Position numbers and translations under genes: made by a program
Assembly (NCBI RefSeq): GCF_024166365.1
Contig: NC_064826.1
Location: forward strand, 64,807,001-64,871,000
Source: Elephas maximus indicus
Taxonomy: Eukaryota > Chordata > Mammalia > Proboscidea > Elephantidae
DNA: 64,000 nt
Reading direction: 5' to 3'
In this document: piece by piece, positions 9,120 through 20,129 of the stretch
Position numbering within the stretch: the stretch's first letter is position 1
Layout: every line of letters begins with the position of its first letter
The notes under the pieces: model-generated
Databases searched by the model: none
What the model was told of the DNA's origin: nothing
The model's input: only the letters and a program-made list of their open reading frames with translations

Positions 9120-10514
9120 ATGTTGAAAACTGAGTCTTCCGGTGAACGAACCACTCTCAGAAGTGCCTCTCCTCACAGGAATGCATATAGAACTGAGTTC
9201 CAGGCGCTGAAAAGCACCTTTGACAAACCCAAGTCAGATGGGGAGCAAAAAACAAAAGAGGGTGAGGGCTCTCAGCAGAGCAGGGGGAGGAAATATGGCT
9301 CCAATGTCAATAGAATTAAAAACTTATTTATGCAGATGGGTATGGAACCCAATGAGAATGCAGCAGTCATTGCCAAAACCAGGGGGAAAGGTAGACCTTC
9401 ATCTCCTCAGAGAAGAATGAAGCCCAGAGAATTTCTGGAGAAAACAGATGGCTCAGTTGTTAAGTTGGAGTCCTCTGTTTCAGAACGAATTAGTAGATTT
9501 GACACAATGTACGATGGCCCTTCATATTCTAAGTTCACAGAAACTCGGAAAATGTTTGAGAGAAGTGTGCATGAATCAGGACAAAACAACCGCTATTCCC
9601 CAAAGAAAGAGGAGAAAGCTGGAGGTAGTGAACCTCAGGATGAGTGGGGTGGGTCCAAGTCCAATAGAGGCAGTACTGATTCCTTGGACAGTCTTAGCTC
9701 TCGGACAGAGGCTGTCTCTCCAACTGTGAGTCAACTGAGTGCAGTATTTGAGAACTCTGATTCTCCCAGTGCCATCATTTCAGAGAAGGCTGAAAACAAT
9801 GAGGAATACTCAGTGACTGGGCATTATCCACTGAATTTGCCATCTACTGTTACAAATCTTGACACTTTTGGACACCTTAAGGATTCTAATTCTTGGCCTC
9901 CCTCAAACAAACGAGGTGCTGATGCAGAGGATGCTCAGAAGAGCAATACAACTTCAGCACCGGAAGTGGCCTCTAAAGGTACTCTAGTTTCAATGCCTAG
10001 TGGAGGGATACAGCAGAGCAAGGAAACCGAGGACGCAGTATCTAACCAAGAGGCTCCTGACAGAATTGACAAAGACATTTCTGAACAGCCTTCTACTGAA
10101 AATAAGGCAATGCCAGGGTCTAAAATCCTTTCACCACAAAATGAACCTTTAGAAGATGCTGAAGCTAGTTTGGTTGGGAATGAGGCAGCAAAGCAACAGA
10201 GAAAAGAACTTGGATGTGGTGATTTCACCTCTGGTGATGCTTCTGGATCCAGATATGGTAAAGAAGTACCTGAAGATTTAAGTAATTTCGAGAATTCCCA
10301 TGTTTACATGCACAGTGACTATAATGTGTATAGGGTAAGATCCAGGTATAATTCTGACTGGGCAGAGACAGGCACTGAACAAGAAGAACAGGAAGATAGT
10401 GATGAAAACAATTACTATCAACCTGATATGGAATACTCAGAAATCGTTGGATTGCCAGAAGAAGAAGACATCCCAGCAAATAGGAAAATTAAGTTTAGTA
10501 GTGCTCCAATTAAG
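9120..10514 (+). CDS. PPP1R9A: neurabin-1, first coding exon (codons 1-465; partial gene)
   Basis: Encodes the N-terminal part of neurabin-1, the neuronal actin-binding scaffold that targets protein phosphatase 1 to dendritic spines and the postsynaptic actin cytoskeleton. The start MLKTESSGERTTLRS and the following ~140 residues are the family's F-actin-binding region (basic, including NRIKNLFMQMGM at about residues 60-75). Residues ~90-410 are a disordered Ser/Glu-rich linker. An acidic patch (EQEEQEDSDENN, about 420-431) precedes the PP1-docking RVxF-type motif KIKF at residues 456-459, and Ser460 matches the PKA site that weakens PP1 binding in rat neurabin. The exon ends ATTAAG|GTAAGT, donor GT at 10515-10516, phase 0. 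PDZ, coiled-coil and SAM domains are encoded by later exons outside the window. The frame is intact, with no premature stop. Orthology is confident because the N-terminus and KIKF region agree with what I recall of mammalian neurabin-1 rather than spinophilin (PPP1R9B). Confidence 0.97.
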
Positions 10515-12720
10515 GTAAGTATGTTTTCTCAGTTTTTATTATTTGGGCCTAATTGTATGCAGAATAGATTTGACAACCACCAGAAGTTTTTGTAAGGAAT
10601 CAAGTTTGTTGATGTACGCATGTTGTCAGGTGATTGAAAGGTTTAGAGTTTGAGAGATATCCATCAAATTTACTAATGTGCTTTATAGTTGCATAAACCA
10701 GAAAATTGAGAGTAATACTAAATTTGAAGAACTTTAGTGATTGTGAGATGTATTCCAGTGGACTGGAGTTTGAATAATGTGAAGACTGTGAAATCTGGGA
10801 ATATCAGTTGGAAAAATAACTCTCTGAATGGTTTACCCTAGGGTACCTGTAAATATGATTTTCTGACTCTATAAATACTGTAGGATAGGAGGTATAATGC
10901 ACAATGGGAGAGTTATGGTAACCTTGAAATACTCTGTATTTACTTGCTTTAAAAAAAAAAAAAATCTGAGTTATCCCTTAAGTATAAGTGGATCGTGAGG
11001 AGCATTGGAACTTTTTTTTTGTACTGCTACTTGGTGAAAAGTGAAAGTTTGATTTATGGAAATATATTTAAGCTGGCTTAAATACTTTAATTGAAAAGCT
11101 ATTACTTGTAAACAGCCTTGAGTTCAGAATTTCCTAGGTAGTTTTAAAATGAAATTTTGTGAACGGAAGCAAAATTGATTTTTCATTCATGATTTATTTT
11201 TACCTCTTAAAAACTGGATAAATGCCAGTGGAATTCAGATGCCCTATTCTAATAACTTCACTCAGCATTTAATATATAAGAGTAGCGCAAAGTACATCAG
11301 CTGCGGGTGGTGGAATGTTATTAGCTGATAATGACAATGGGGGCAGGAGATGGTTGGTTGAGTGTCAGAATCTTCTGGAGTGCTTTTTCAAAGTTTACTT
11401 GCCTATCAGCTCAGCCCTAAGATTCTGGCATGCCCTCCTACAGGTATTTGGGTAGTAGGATGTGTAGTTTGAAACCATTTCCTAGGAGCCTCTAGCCCAG
11501 GCAGTGTGTATATATAATAGATTTGGAATTTGATATCTTTTTTTTTTCAGTTTTGTCCTTGAAACCTAAAACTATGGTGCTTGTGTTTTTTTCCATCTTA
11601 TGAAACTTCTGTATTAGGATGTAAGATGTATAATTTATATGGAATTATTCAAAGAGAAATCTGGGTTTGCTTTAATTATAAAATACTATTTGGAAATGAA
11701 ATAATCTGTTATTTACAGGTATTAACAGATAAACTTTAATTTCATTAGTGTAAGGCACATGTTCTGGATGAGCATGGGCCATGTCAGGTGAAATATGCTT
11801 AAAATAAACTATAGATGTGAATCTAGTTTCTAAGTAAGCCGAGTAAGTACCTTTGCAGTGCTTACCACCTTCCTTTGTTATGCTCTCTCTCCTTCCTCTG
11901 TCTTTCCCCAACTTCTCTGCCCCAACTCTAGTCACTGTCTTCAGAGATGCCTTTCCCTCAGGGCTATCCCATGAGCTCCTAAATTTCACCATTCCCTTCC
12001 TGGTGCTTCCCTTTGAACATCATCTTCTTACCCCTTAGGAAGAAAACAATAAGATTAAATTTTCACATTGAGTAAAACAGGAGTAACTGAAATGAACTCT
12101 TCAAGGAGTTTGTTAAACCCAGTGACTGACTCCCTAGTAGTAGGATAGCACCTTATGAAAATTTATCAAGTAGAGCACTACCCACTCAACCAAATGGGAT
12201 ACCAGCCCTATATTTGGGTTCTGTGCTTCACAGTAATATGTTTAATGGATTTTAAAGGATTTATCATTGAAATGTGTCAGTTCCTGTGTGAATAAACCAG
12301 CTTTTGGGGTGTGATATTTTGCAATTAGAATGTTTGTTGCCATTGTTACTTATAACAGTAAGCATCTTGCCTCTTAATGTTCAGTATAACAAACACTGAT
12401 AATAGATTACATACATTTAAGTTTAACACATTTCCTCAAGAACATAGATCAAGCATGAAGTTTGTGAAGGAGAATGCATTGTGTTTTATTGGGTGGTTAA
12501 TAGTACTAGCTGGAGTGGATTAAGTTTGCAAATAGAAGATGCGTTCTTAGCCTCCTGTAAGGAATAAGATAAAGACTCTCTCTTGTTGTTTCCATTGCTT
12601 AATATGGAAGTGGATTCACCTGGGAATTTTCAGCACAACCTTGCACTGGTGGTAATGGGTGTTGGTGGTATTTAGATTACTCTCCAATTAAGATTTTTGC
12701 CTCAGAGAGTGATAATACTT
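10515..12720. other. repeat-poor intronic stretch
   Basis: No young SINE, LINE or LTR recognised. Only short homopolymers (A run near 10951-10964, T run near 11011-11019 and 11539-11547). Could contain conserved intronic enhancers, but nothing in the sequence identifies one. Confidence 0.55.
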
Positions 12721-13680
12721 AATTAAATTCAGTAACTATTATTGAAGGCTTAGCGTGTATCTGTTTCTATGCTGTGAGCTGCAGAAGACATAAAAATCTG
12801 TAAGATACTCCTTTCCTCTGTAAACTTACAGAGTCAGTTCTTAAACACACAGTATTTAGAAACCATATAACAGTGTAAAAACTGGTGCCAAAATGTCTGA
12901 GGTAGACGTGTTTTCTAAATCCTACAGGTACTTTAACAATTCTTGGCTGTATTAAATGCACAGAGTAAAAGGAATTTGGTAGATCACTTGGAAGGGAATT
13001 CACTCAGCCATTCTATGTGTTTCAAAGCTTTATTTATGGAGTAGGAAGTTAAGGCTTCTAAATCTTTTCCTTTGAAATTTAAGCACACTTCCTCTTTCAG
13101 AGGTGATAGAGAACACATTCCCTACATTTTTTTCCTGGTATTCTCATCTTGTTCTCCTTAGGTTAAATATTCTCAGCACCTTTAGTCTTTGGTTGTAGAT
13201 CCTGTTTATCAGCTTTACGTGTGATGTTGTCCTCAGTTTCTATTCTAGTTCTTCTATAGATGATTTAAATAGATATTTCCCTCAGGTGTCTTAAATCTGG
13301 ACCTGGACAGTTGTCAAAATAATAGCTGATCTTTCCTATGTGGCATATGCCTTTTACTTAATTGATCGTTACTTTTTAAAATGGTAGGGCTGTACTGCTG
13401 TCTAGCATTTAGTATGACTCCCATATCTTTCATTGACACAGTTGTTCGTATTGTATAGGTCGTGTTTCACAGGGTCATGGAATAGCAGAATGAATCAATA
13501 AATGAAAATATGAAGTCTGACTTCAAGATATAAAAGAGAGGAGTGCTATGAACCGTGCTAACTTGAGATTTAGAATTATGCCTTCAATCCCAGGAATTTT
13601 TTTTAAAACCAAGGGATTGAATGAAAATAGATTTGTCTTGAGTGAATCAAGGATAGAAAGAGTGACATTTTTCATTAATT
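12721..13680. other. intronic stretch with a possible old MIR/L2 scrap
   Basis: Around 12730-12790 the sequence (CAGTAACTATTATTGAAGGC, then TCTATGCTGTGAGCTG) weakly resembles the MIR/L2 family tail. The remainder shows nothing recognisable. Confidence 0.35.
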
Positions 13681-13760
13681 TTCTATTAATTCAGAACATT
13701 TATTGAGCCCGTACTATGAGTCAGGAAAATGCAGATGTTAAAAATAAGTAAAATGCCTGG
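13681..13760 (+). repeat. MIR/L2-type 3' fragment
   Basis: CATTTATTGAGCCCGTACTA followed by TGAGTCAGGAAAATGCAGAT resembles the conserved end shared by MIR and L2 elements. Confidence 0.5.
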
Positions 13761-14941
13761 AGCTGATCAATTCAGGAATTGCTGGTAGGGGGGATGTGTA
13801 CAGCCTCATTAAGAAGGTTCTTAGGCTGTTTTTGCCCAGCGTTTTTTCTTTGAAGATCTTTCTCAGGTCACTGCAACCTCATTAAGGAAGTTATAACCCA
13901 TTCTCTTGTTTGTGGTAGCCTCGTGTCCTTTGGATTGGTGTTCTTAAAACATAGCATATCTGAAAAAGTAGATTTTCTTAACTCTCGGCAAGAAGGAGAT
14001 TGCAGGGTTAATGTTGAGGCTCATTGTGCAATTTTTTTTCTCAAGTGGTATGGAGTTCAAAGGAGTATCAGCAAGGGCAGCAATGCTTTCTGAACTTTAC
14101 CCGATAGTTACTGAATATGGGTCCCTTAGTAGTCTCTCCCTCTTTTGGGGGCTCTGAGGTATTGTTACGGGACATGGGGCCTTTTGTTGGAGATGGTGTG
14201 CAGAACATACTAGTTCTTCTGAGATGTAAATTTCTGTTTTTGTGGAGGCTTCTCTTTCTAATAGTCTTGCCCAGTGCTTCTTGAACTTTAATATGTATAT
14301 AAATCACCTGGGGATCTTGTTAAACTGCAAATCTGGATTCAGTAGGTGTTTTATGGGAAATAACCTTGATGCAATGGTTAGTCTCCAAGTGTACTGCCCT
14401 GGAAGCTAGCCCAGAGGTAATGGATCAGAAGGGTTCGCCGCCCAAATTAAAATGCTTCAATCACACCGTTTATCAAATCAATTTAAAACACATGGTAAGA
14501 AGCAAGAGGCAAGCAGGGGGATAAATTAACACACTTAAGGTTCAAGTAGGTTTGGAAGGGGCCCCGCTACCTGAGTCCTGGCTACACAGTGTTCGTATGT
14601 CCTGTCTGTCAAAGCAGCCTTTCCTGTTGATGGTGTGGTTATGAGGACTGAAGCTGATGTTTGAGAAGAACTGTACAGACCAATGCTGCTGCCCTGGGGC
14701 AACACACTTTGCCAGTTTGCTTGCTGATGAGCCGTGGGTGTTATTGACATTTTATTAGTAGAACAACTGTGGATCCAGAATTGGACCAAATTGGGTGTCA
14801 CCAGTGGGTGGGTAATTTAAGGGTGTCATAGGTGTTAGCCCAGAGATAGCATGATCATAACTTTTGTCTTTCCAGCCCCTTCTGCCTATAAGTAAACCTC
14901 TTGTTTGTTCTATCATATTTTCTATTCTATTTTTGGCATGT
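13761..14941. other. intronic stretch, nothing recognised
   Basis: No gene or young repeat seen; open frames here are short and of no recognisable composition. Confidence 0.5.
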
Positions 14942-15245
14942 TGTCTTGTTGTTATTGCTAGCTGCCATCGAGTCAGCCCTGACTCATGGCGACCCCATGC
15001 ACAAGATTGGACTGTCGTGATCTGTACAGTTTTCATGGACTAATTTTTTTGGGGTTAGATCGCCAGACCTCTTATCATATTCCGTTTTAATCTGGAAGCT
15101 CTGCTGAAATCTGTTCAGCATCACAACAGCAAGCAAGCCTTTACTGACATGTGAGTGGTGGCTGCATTTGAGGTGTCTTGGCTGGAATTGAACCTGTGTC
15201 TCCTACATGGAAGGCAAGACATACCTCTGAACCACCACTGACTGT
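14942..15245 (-). mobile_element. tRNA-head SINE with RTE-like tail, minus strand
   Basis: Antisense counterpart of 5816-6108. The tail appears as GTTGTTATTGCTAGCTGCCA and CGAGTCAGCCCTGACTCATG, the middle as AATCTGGAAGCTCTGCTGAA (RTE 5'-UTR-like), and the tRNA-like head as TGGAATTGAACCTGTGTCTC near 15183 and CCTCTGAACCACCACTGAC at the end. Confidence 0.75.
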
Positions 15246-16944
15246 CTTACAGGTTACTAACTTACTTATTTTTTAACACATCTGTTGAATTCCTGTTTCA
15301 TAAGCTTGCATTCTCATAATCTATACTTGACAGAGCCTGAGTCTTGCCTGTATTTTATAAGCCACTAACCTTAGTTACCCTGTGATTATCATGTCTTCTG
15401 AGTTTTATCCATCCCATTTGTTTTCTTGTCCTACGCAGCAGAATTTAATATTGTCGAGTAATACAGAAAACTTACATAGTTTTCTATGGGATGGGACCTG
15501 AGATTTTGCATTTCTAACAAGTTCTTACGTGGTACTGATGCTGCTGGTCAAGGGATCGTACTTTTTGAGTAGCAAGGCTCTGGACTACAGAGTTTTCAGT
15601 CACGGAATTTTCAGAATGTGCCCCTGAATGTCTATGAATGTCTAACACTGTGAACCTGGCGTTGGAATATGAATTTGACACTACAGTCTTCTGGTTTCTG
15701 AAAGTGGATGGCCACAAAATGTTGGAGGAGCTTATTTAACAAATTGTTTTCCGGGGGGGTTGCTATAGCTGGTTACTTGGAATAATAATCTTTGAAGGTG
15801 AAACAAGGTCTAAGCATGTAGAGTGCTTAAGTACTCTGTTTCTGAATTCTGAACTGATCCTTAAATTCATTAGGAGTTTGGGTCATAAAAAGTTACCTCC
15901 AAGATTCTTCACGTGGTTTGAGTTGTTAATTATGAAAGCACAGGAGGAGGAAATTCTTGATAGACTCAGAAATTACACTTCTCCCATTCTTTTGGAAGCC
16001 TGGATTAATAAACGTCTAGAGTATAAAAATTGTCATCTTATTTAGCTAGCTTTTATTTGTATAATGTTGACAGCATCACATTTAAATTGGATTTCCTTTT
16101 AAATGTTGATACTTTATAACATACGGTTCATAACCAGGTAAATGAAATGTGTCAAACATTATTTTCATGTACTGTGTAAAATCAGGTAATGAATTAAATG
16201 AGTTCCTCTTCTACAATCCATGCGTATATATGAGGCTTTTCTTTTTCGCTGAACAATGGTCATTTGGTGTTTAAAAAGGGATTCTCTTCTACAGCAAGTT
16301 GTTACGGATGTGTGTTGGCATTTACTTGTAGAAAGATTTAGAGTTTCTTGCTTTGCGTATCATACGTCATACTTTGTCCCCCTTCTACACTTCCTCACAA
16401 ACAGCAGAAGTTGTTGGGTTCATAGACTTTAAAGGCAAGACTCCAAATTTGGAGGAAAATAGCTTTCCATTATGTTATTCATACCTTGTTTACCAGATAT
16501 TGATATAGTAAACTCTGAGTAAAATTTGTTGGTCTGTGCTAATTTAATTAAATTTTCCCCTTAACTTTCTATGCTTTTTTGGGGGGGGGGTGGTTTATTT
16601 TTGGTCTTTTGCTTCATCATATTCTGTGGTTCTCGTTTTGAAAAACAAGAAAGCTTTTCAAGATATGCTTCATATTTTTTCTTCCTGGTCACTGTGTTTA
16701 AAAAATTTCTCCTGGCTCTGATCTCTTCACTTAGGCTTGTGACATAGAAATTTAGAGATGAAAAATACTTAAAGGTAATCTAGTGTAATTTCCTAGCCAC
16801 TTCAGGAAGCCCTTCAATAGCATATTGCTGACAGATGATCTTTCAGCTTCTGCTTGAATAATTTCACTTATGGGAGTTCATTACTTCATAAAGTAAAAGG
16901 AGAGTAGAAGGAGGGACATGCTTTTGATGTGTGTGTCTTTACTT
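15246..16944. other. intronic stretch, nothing recognised
   Basis: AT-rich unique-looking intron. A G run (10 G) is at about 16580-16590. No gene or young repeat identified. Confidence 0.5.
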
Positions 16945-17216
16945 GGTAATTTAAAAAATTGAGATAAAATGCAAATAATTTAAAATTAACCATTTTAAAG
17001 TGTACAATTCAGTGTTTTTTATATATTCACAGTGTTGTACAATCACCACCACTGTGTAATTCCAGAACATTCCCATTACTCTGAAAAGAAACCCTAATCC
17101 TGTTGCAGTCATTCCCAGTTTCCCCTTTCCCCTACCCTTATCCTCTGGCAACCACTAATCTCTTTTCTGTCTCTATGGATTTGCCTATGCTGGACATTTA
17201 ATATAAGCGGAATCAG
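16945..17216. mobile_element. ancient L1M-type fragment
   Basis: Matches the widespread mammalian repeat with AAAGTGTACAATTCAGTG, TTCACAGTGTTGTACAATCA and CTCTGGCAACCACTAATCTC followed by TTTCTGTCTCTATGGATTTG. This block is usually annotated as an old L1 3' region. Orientation not assigned with confidence. Confidence 0.65.
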
Positions 17217-18738
17217 GGCATGCTTTTAAAAAGTGAATTTAGGAGACTCAGTAAGTATGGTTTGAGAGATATGTTAAGTTTAAAAGACTATGAGGATAGC
17301 CGACTTCAGAAAAGTAGAGAGGAAGGGCATGGTGATGTGGTCTAAAGGTTAGCTTCTAAGATATGATAGCAGTAAATGCTTTCTGCTCTTTTACGCAATT
17401 TCATAGAGAGACAGATGACATTAAACTGAGGAGACAGCAGAATCCAGGAAGGGATAAGGATATCTGTAAACTGTGGAAGAATTAGGTGTATGTGGCAAAG
17501 ATGATGGTTGCAACGTCTCCCTTGCGTGAGACATTGCACTTCTATTAGTGTAGTCTAAAAGTGCTATTGATGAAGTATGTATGTTTGATTCAGCGTAAGT
17601 TTTTTTTTTTTTTTTTTTAAAGGCACCAATGATGCTGATGCTGTGTTTTTTACCTTTGTGTTGGCCTTTTCCAGCCTGACGGGACCCTTGTCCTCTCCTA
17701 ATGATCCGATGTTTATTTCTATCACATTGCTTGCTCATTGTTGCTTTTATTATTTTATGTTGATTAGAGTCGTTCATGGATAAACTTTACTTTTTATTTT
17801 AAAAATTCTCCCCTTCCTTTAATATTTCAGTGTAGATTTCATGTGCCATATTTGCTATTATCTGTACTATAACCATCTCTAAAATGAGCAATATGGGGCA
17901 GGCATTTATTTAGCTTCTTGTATATAGTCTACTGAAGCATATTATGTATATTACCATTATACATTACTAACTGGTAATGATAAAAGTAATATTGAGAGTT
18001 ACTTGATATTAGTTCTGTAAAGTTAGACAAATTAGCTTCTTACTTGTAATTTATCACTAAGATTTCTTCTCAGGTTTAACATTTTGTGATTCTATGATTG
18101 TCTCAAACATTAATGCTATATAATCACAGATATTTGTGCTGTTATTTCAAAGGGAAAATACTAAAATGAAGAGGTTATATTGAAGTGCTCTTGGGAATGT
18201 TATTTTTGTTATAGGTTAAAGTAAAAACTTAAAAAACATTAAAATACGAAATCCAAGGGAGTACGTTTCATAGAGTGCATTTTTAGAGCAAGTTAACTTT
18301 TCCAAGTATGGGTTGAACTATATACTAAAACACCCTGCCGAGGAAACTAAGAATAAAGAAAGAAATGTTTTGTGATATAGTTGATGACATATTAATTGCT
18401 TCACTCACTTTTGCTCTGGAAATAGCTTCACAGAACAGCTCAACGTGTTTGAGATATTGATAATTTTTTTGCACAATTTCTAATTTTTCAGCCTAACTTG
18501 CTATCTCCTTCTTGGGTACCTATCCTTATAAAGAGGACAACGTACAGATAAAGTATAAAAATGTCTTGAAATTTTATGTTTTAAGATGAGAAAAGTTTTA
18601 TTTTACACTTATTTAATTTATTCATAGAGATTTTTAAGATGTATTTGTACAGCTAAAACTGTTCTCTCCATATTTATGTATGAGAAGTGGCTTTAAATGA
18701 AACTGCTCACAGACATGTTAGTCTACTTCCCTCTTTTT
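17217..18738. other. intronic stretch, nothing recognised
   Basis: AT-rich intron with a long T run at about 17600-17619. The A-run-coded lysine stretch on the minus strand comes from that homopolymer. Confidence 0.5.
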
Positions 18739-19026
18739 AAGGTGCCCTGGTGGCACAGTGATTAAGATCACAGCTAGTAACTGAAAGCTCATTGGTTCGA
18801 AGCCACCAGCTGCTCTGTGGGAGAAAGATGTGGCAGTCTACTTCTGTAAAGACTTAAAAACCGTAACCATTGCCATCGAGTCGATTCCGACTCATAACAA
18901 CCGTATAGACTTAGACTTAGTAAAGACTTAGAGCCTTGGAAACCCAATGGGGCAGTTCGACTCTGCCCTTTAGGGTGGCAGTGAGTCAGAATCGACTTGA
19001 TGGCAGTGAGTTTTTTGGTTTTTCCT
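18739..19026 (+). mobile_element. AfroSINE, long form, plus strand, with a nested tail insertion
   Basis: Head TGCCCTGGTGGCACAGTGAT, B-box-like TTGGTTCGAAGCCACC, the long-form segment GTGGCAGTCTACTTCTGTAA, and tail GTGAGTCAGAATCGACTTGA plus TGGCAGTGAG. Interrupted at 18857-18919 by a short antisense SINE tail. Confidence 0.87.
18857..18919 (-). mobile_element. 63-bp 5'-truncated AfroSINE tail nested in an AfroSINE
   Basis: Only the 3' end of an antisense SINE is present (CCATTGCCATCGAGTCGATT and the following CCGACTCATAACAACC). It is bounded by a perfect 11-bp target-site duplication GTAAAGACTTA (18846-18856 and 18920-18930), so it is an independent, severely truncated insertion. Confidence 0.85.
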
Positions 19027-20105
19027 CTTAAAGTTACGTAATGAGTTTTGTGTTGGGGAAAACTAATCTTCCAAATTACTTTCCATACCAGCCAAATATA
19101 GTGGTTTAAATTGGGGCACCTAGTGCTTAGCAAGGGCCGAAAAGGTAAACAGAGTTGTGTCTATGGGGTTTCTTCCCAGGAGTGACCAGGTGAGAAACTT
19201 CCAGGCATTTGGTGTTTTTCTTGACATTTTTGGACTGGCAAGGCCACGAGAAATTAATCACTGTGCCTCGAGTCTGTTACCCTACAGTGAGAATGGTTTT
19301 TTCTTCTGTGTCATATTTCTCTTTCAAAAATCAGTTTTCCTTCAGAAACATGTAAGGATAGAGCTTCATGGATGGTGTATTCATACAGGAAAATTTATGT
19401 AATCTTCAATATAAGAATTTTATGTTACTCAAAGTCAGGTTCCTTTCTAGGCATTAGAAGAGTTTTCCTTTCAGTGTAAGAGACCTCAGAAGAGGAGAGG
19501 AAAAAGCACATTTATTGGTTAGTTTTGAAGGTCCACTTGTGGGGCCATTGTATATTGAGTTCTTTTACTAAATGTTTGTTTCAGATAAAATGGATGCACA
19601 TGGTTGTTTTAAAAGGGAAAAAATGACAATTTCCTTTTTCAATGTGAAATCAACTCATATAATAGATATATATATTTTTTAAAGAACCCACTTCTTAGGG
19701 GGAAATGGCAAAAATTATTGTAGGGCATTAGAATATCATCTTATATACCAATACGTAACACATGTTTATTTCTAGAAGTTTATTCTGAGTAATAAAATGC
19801 AGTGATTTTAGTTGCACATCAATTGTTATATAACATGTTACGCCCAATGTATGATATTACATCTTAGATATTTTAAAATTGAGCATTGGACTTTAAACCA
19901 AACAAACAGACAAATAAGCTGGATGAAAAATAAAAGATGGACTAGAAATTAAAAATCTGTGGTATAATAGGAAAAGCAGAACTCAAGAATGATAATGATC
20001 AGGTCCTTGTTAATTCTGATATAAGTGTGTAACACCAAATTAACATTAAAAGGGAATTGGTCCTGTATATAATTTTTGTTCAAAATCTGGAATTATCAAT
20101 GATTG
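19027..20105. other. intronic stretch, nothing recognised
   Basis: No gene or young repeat recognised. Contains short AT microsatellite-like sequence near 19660-19680. Confidence 0.5.
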
Positions 20106-20129
20106 TTTAGGATGTTGTTGTTGTTAGGT

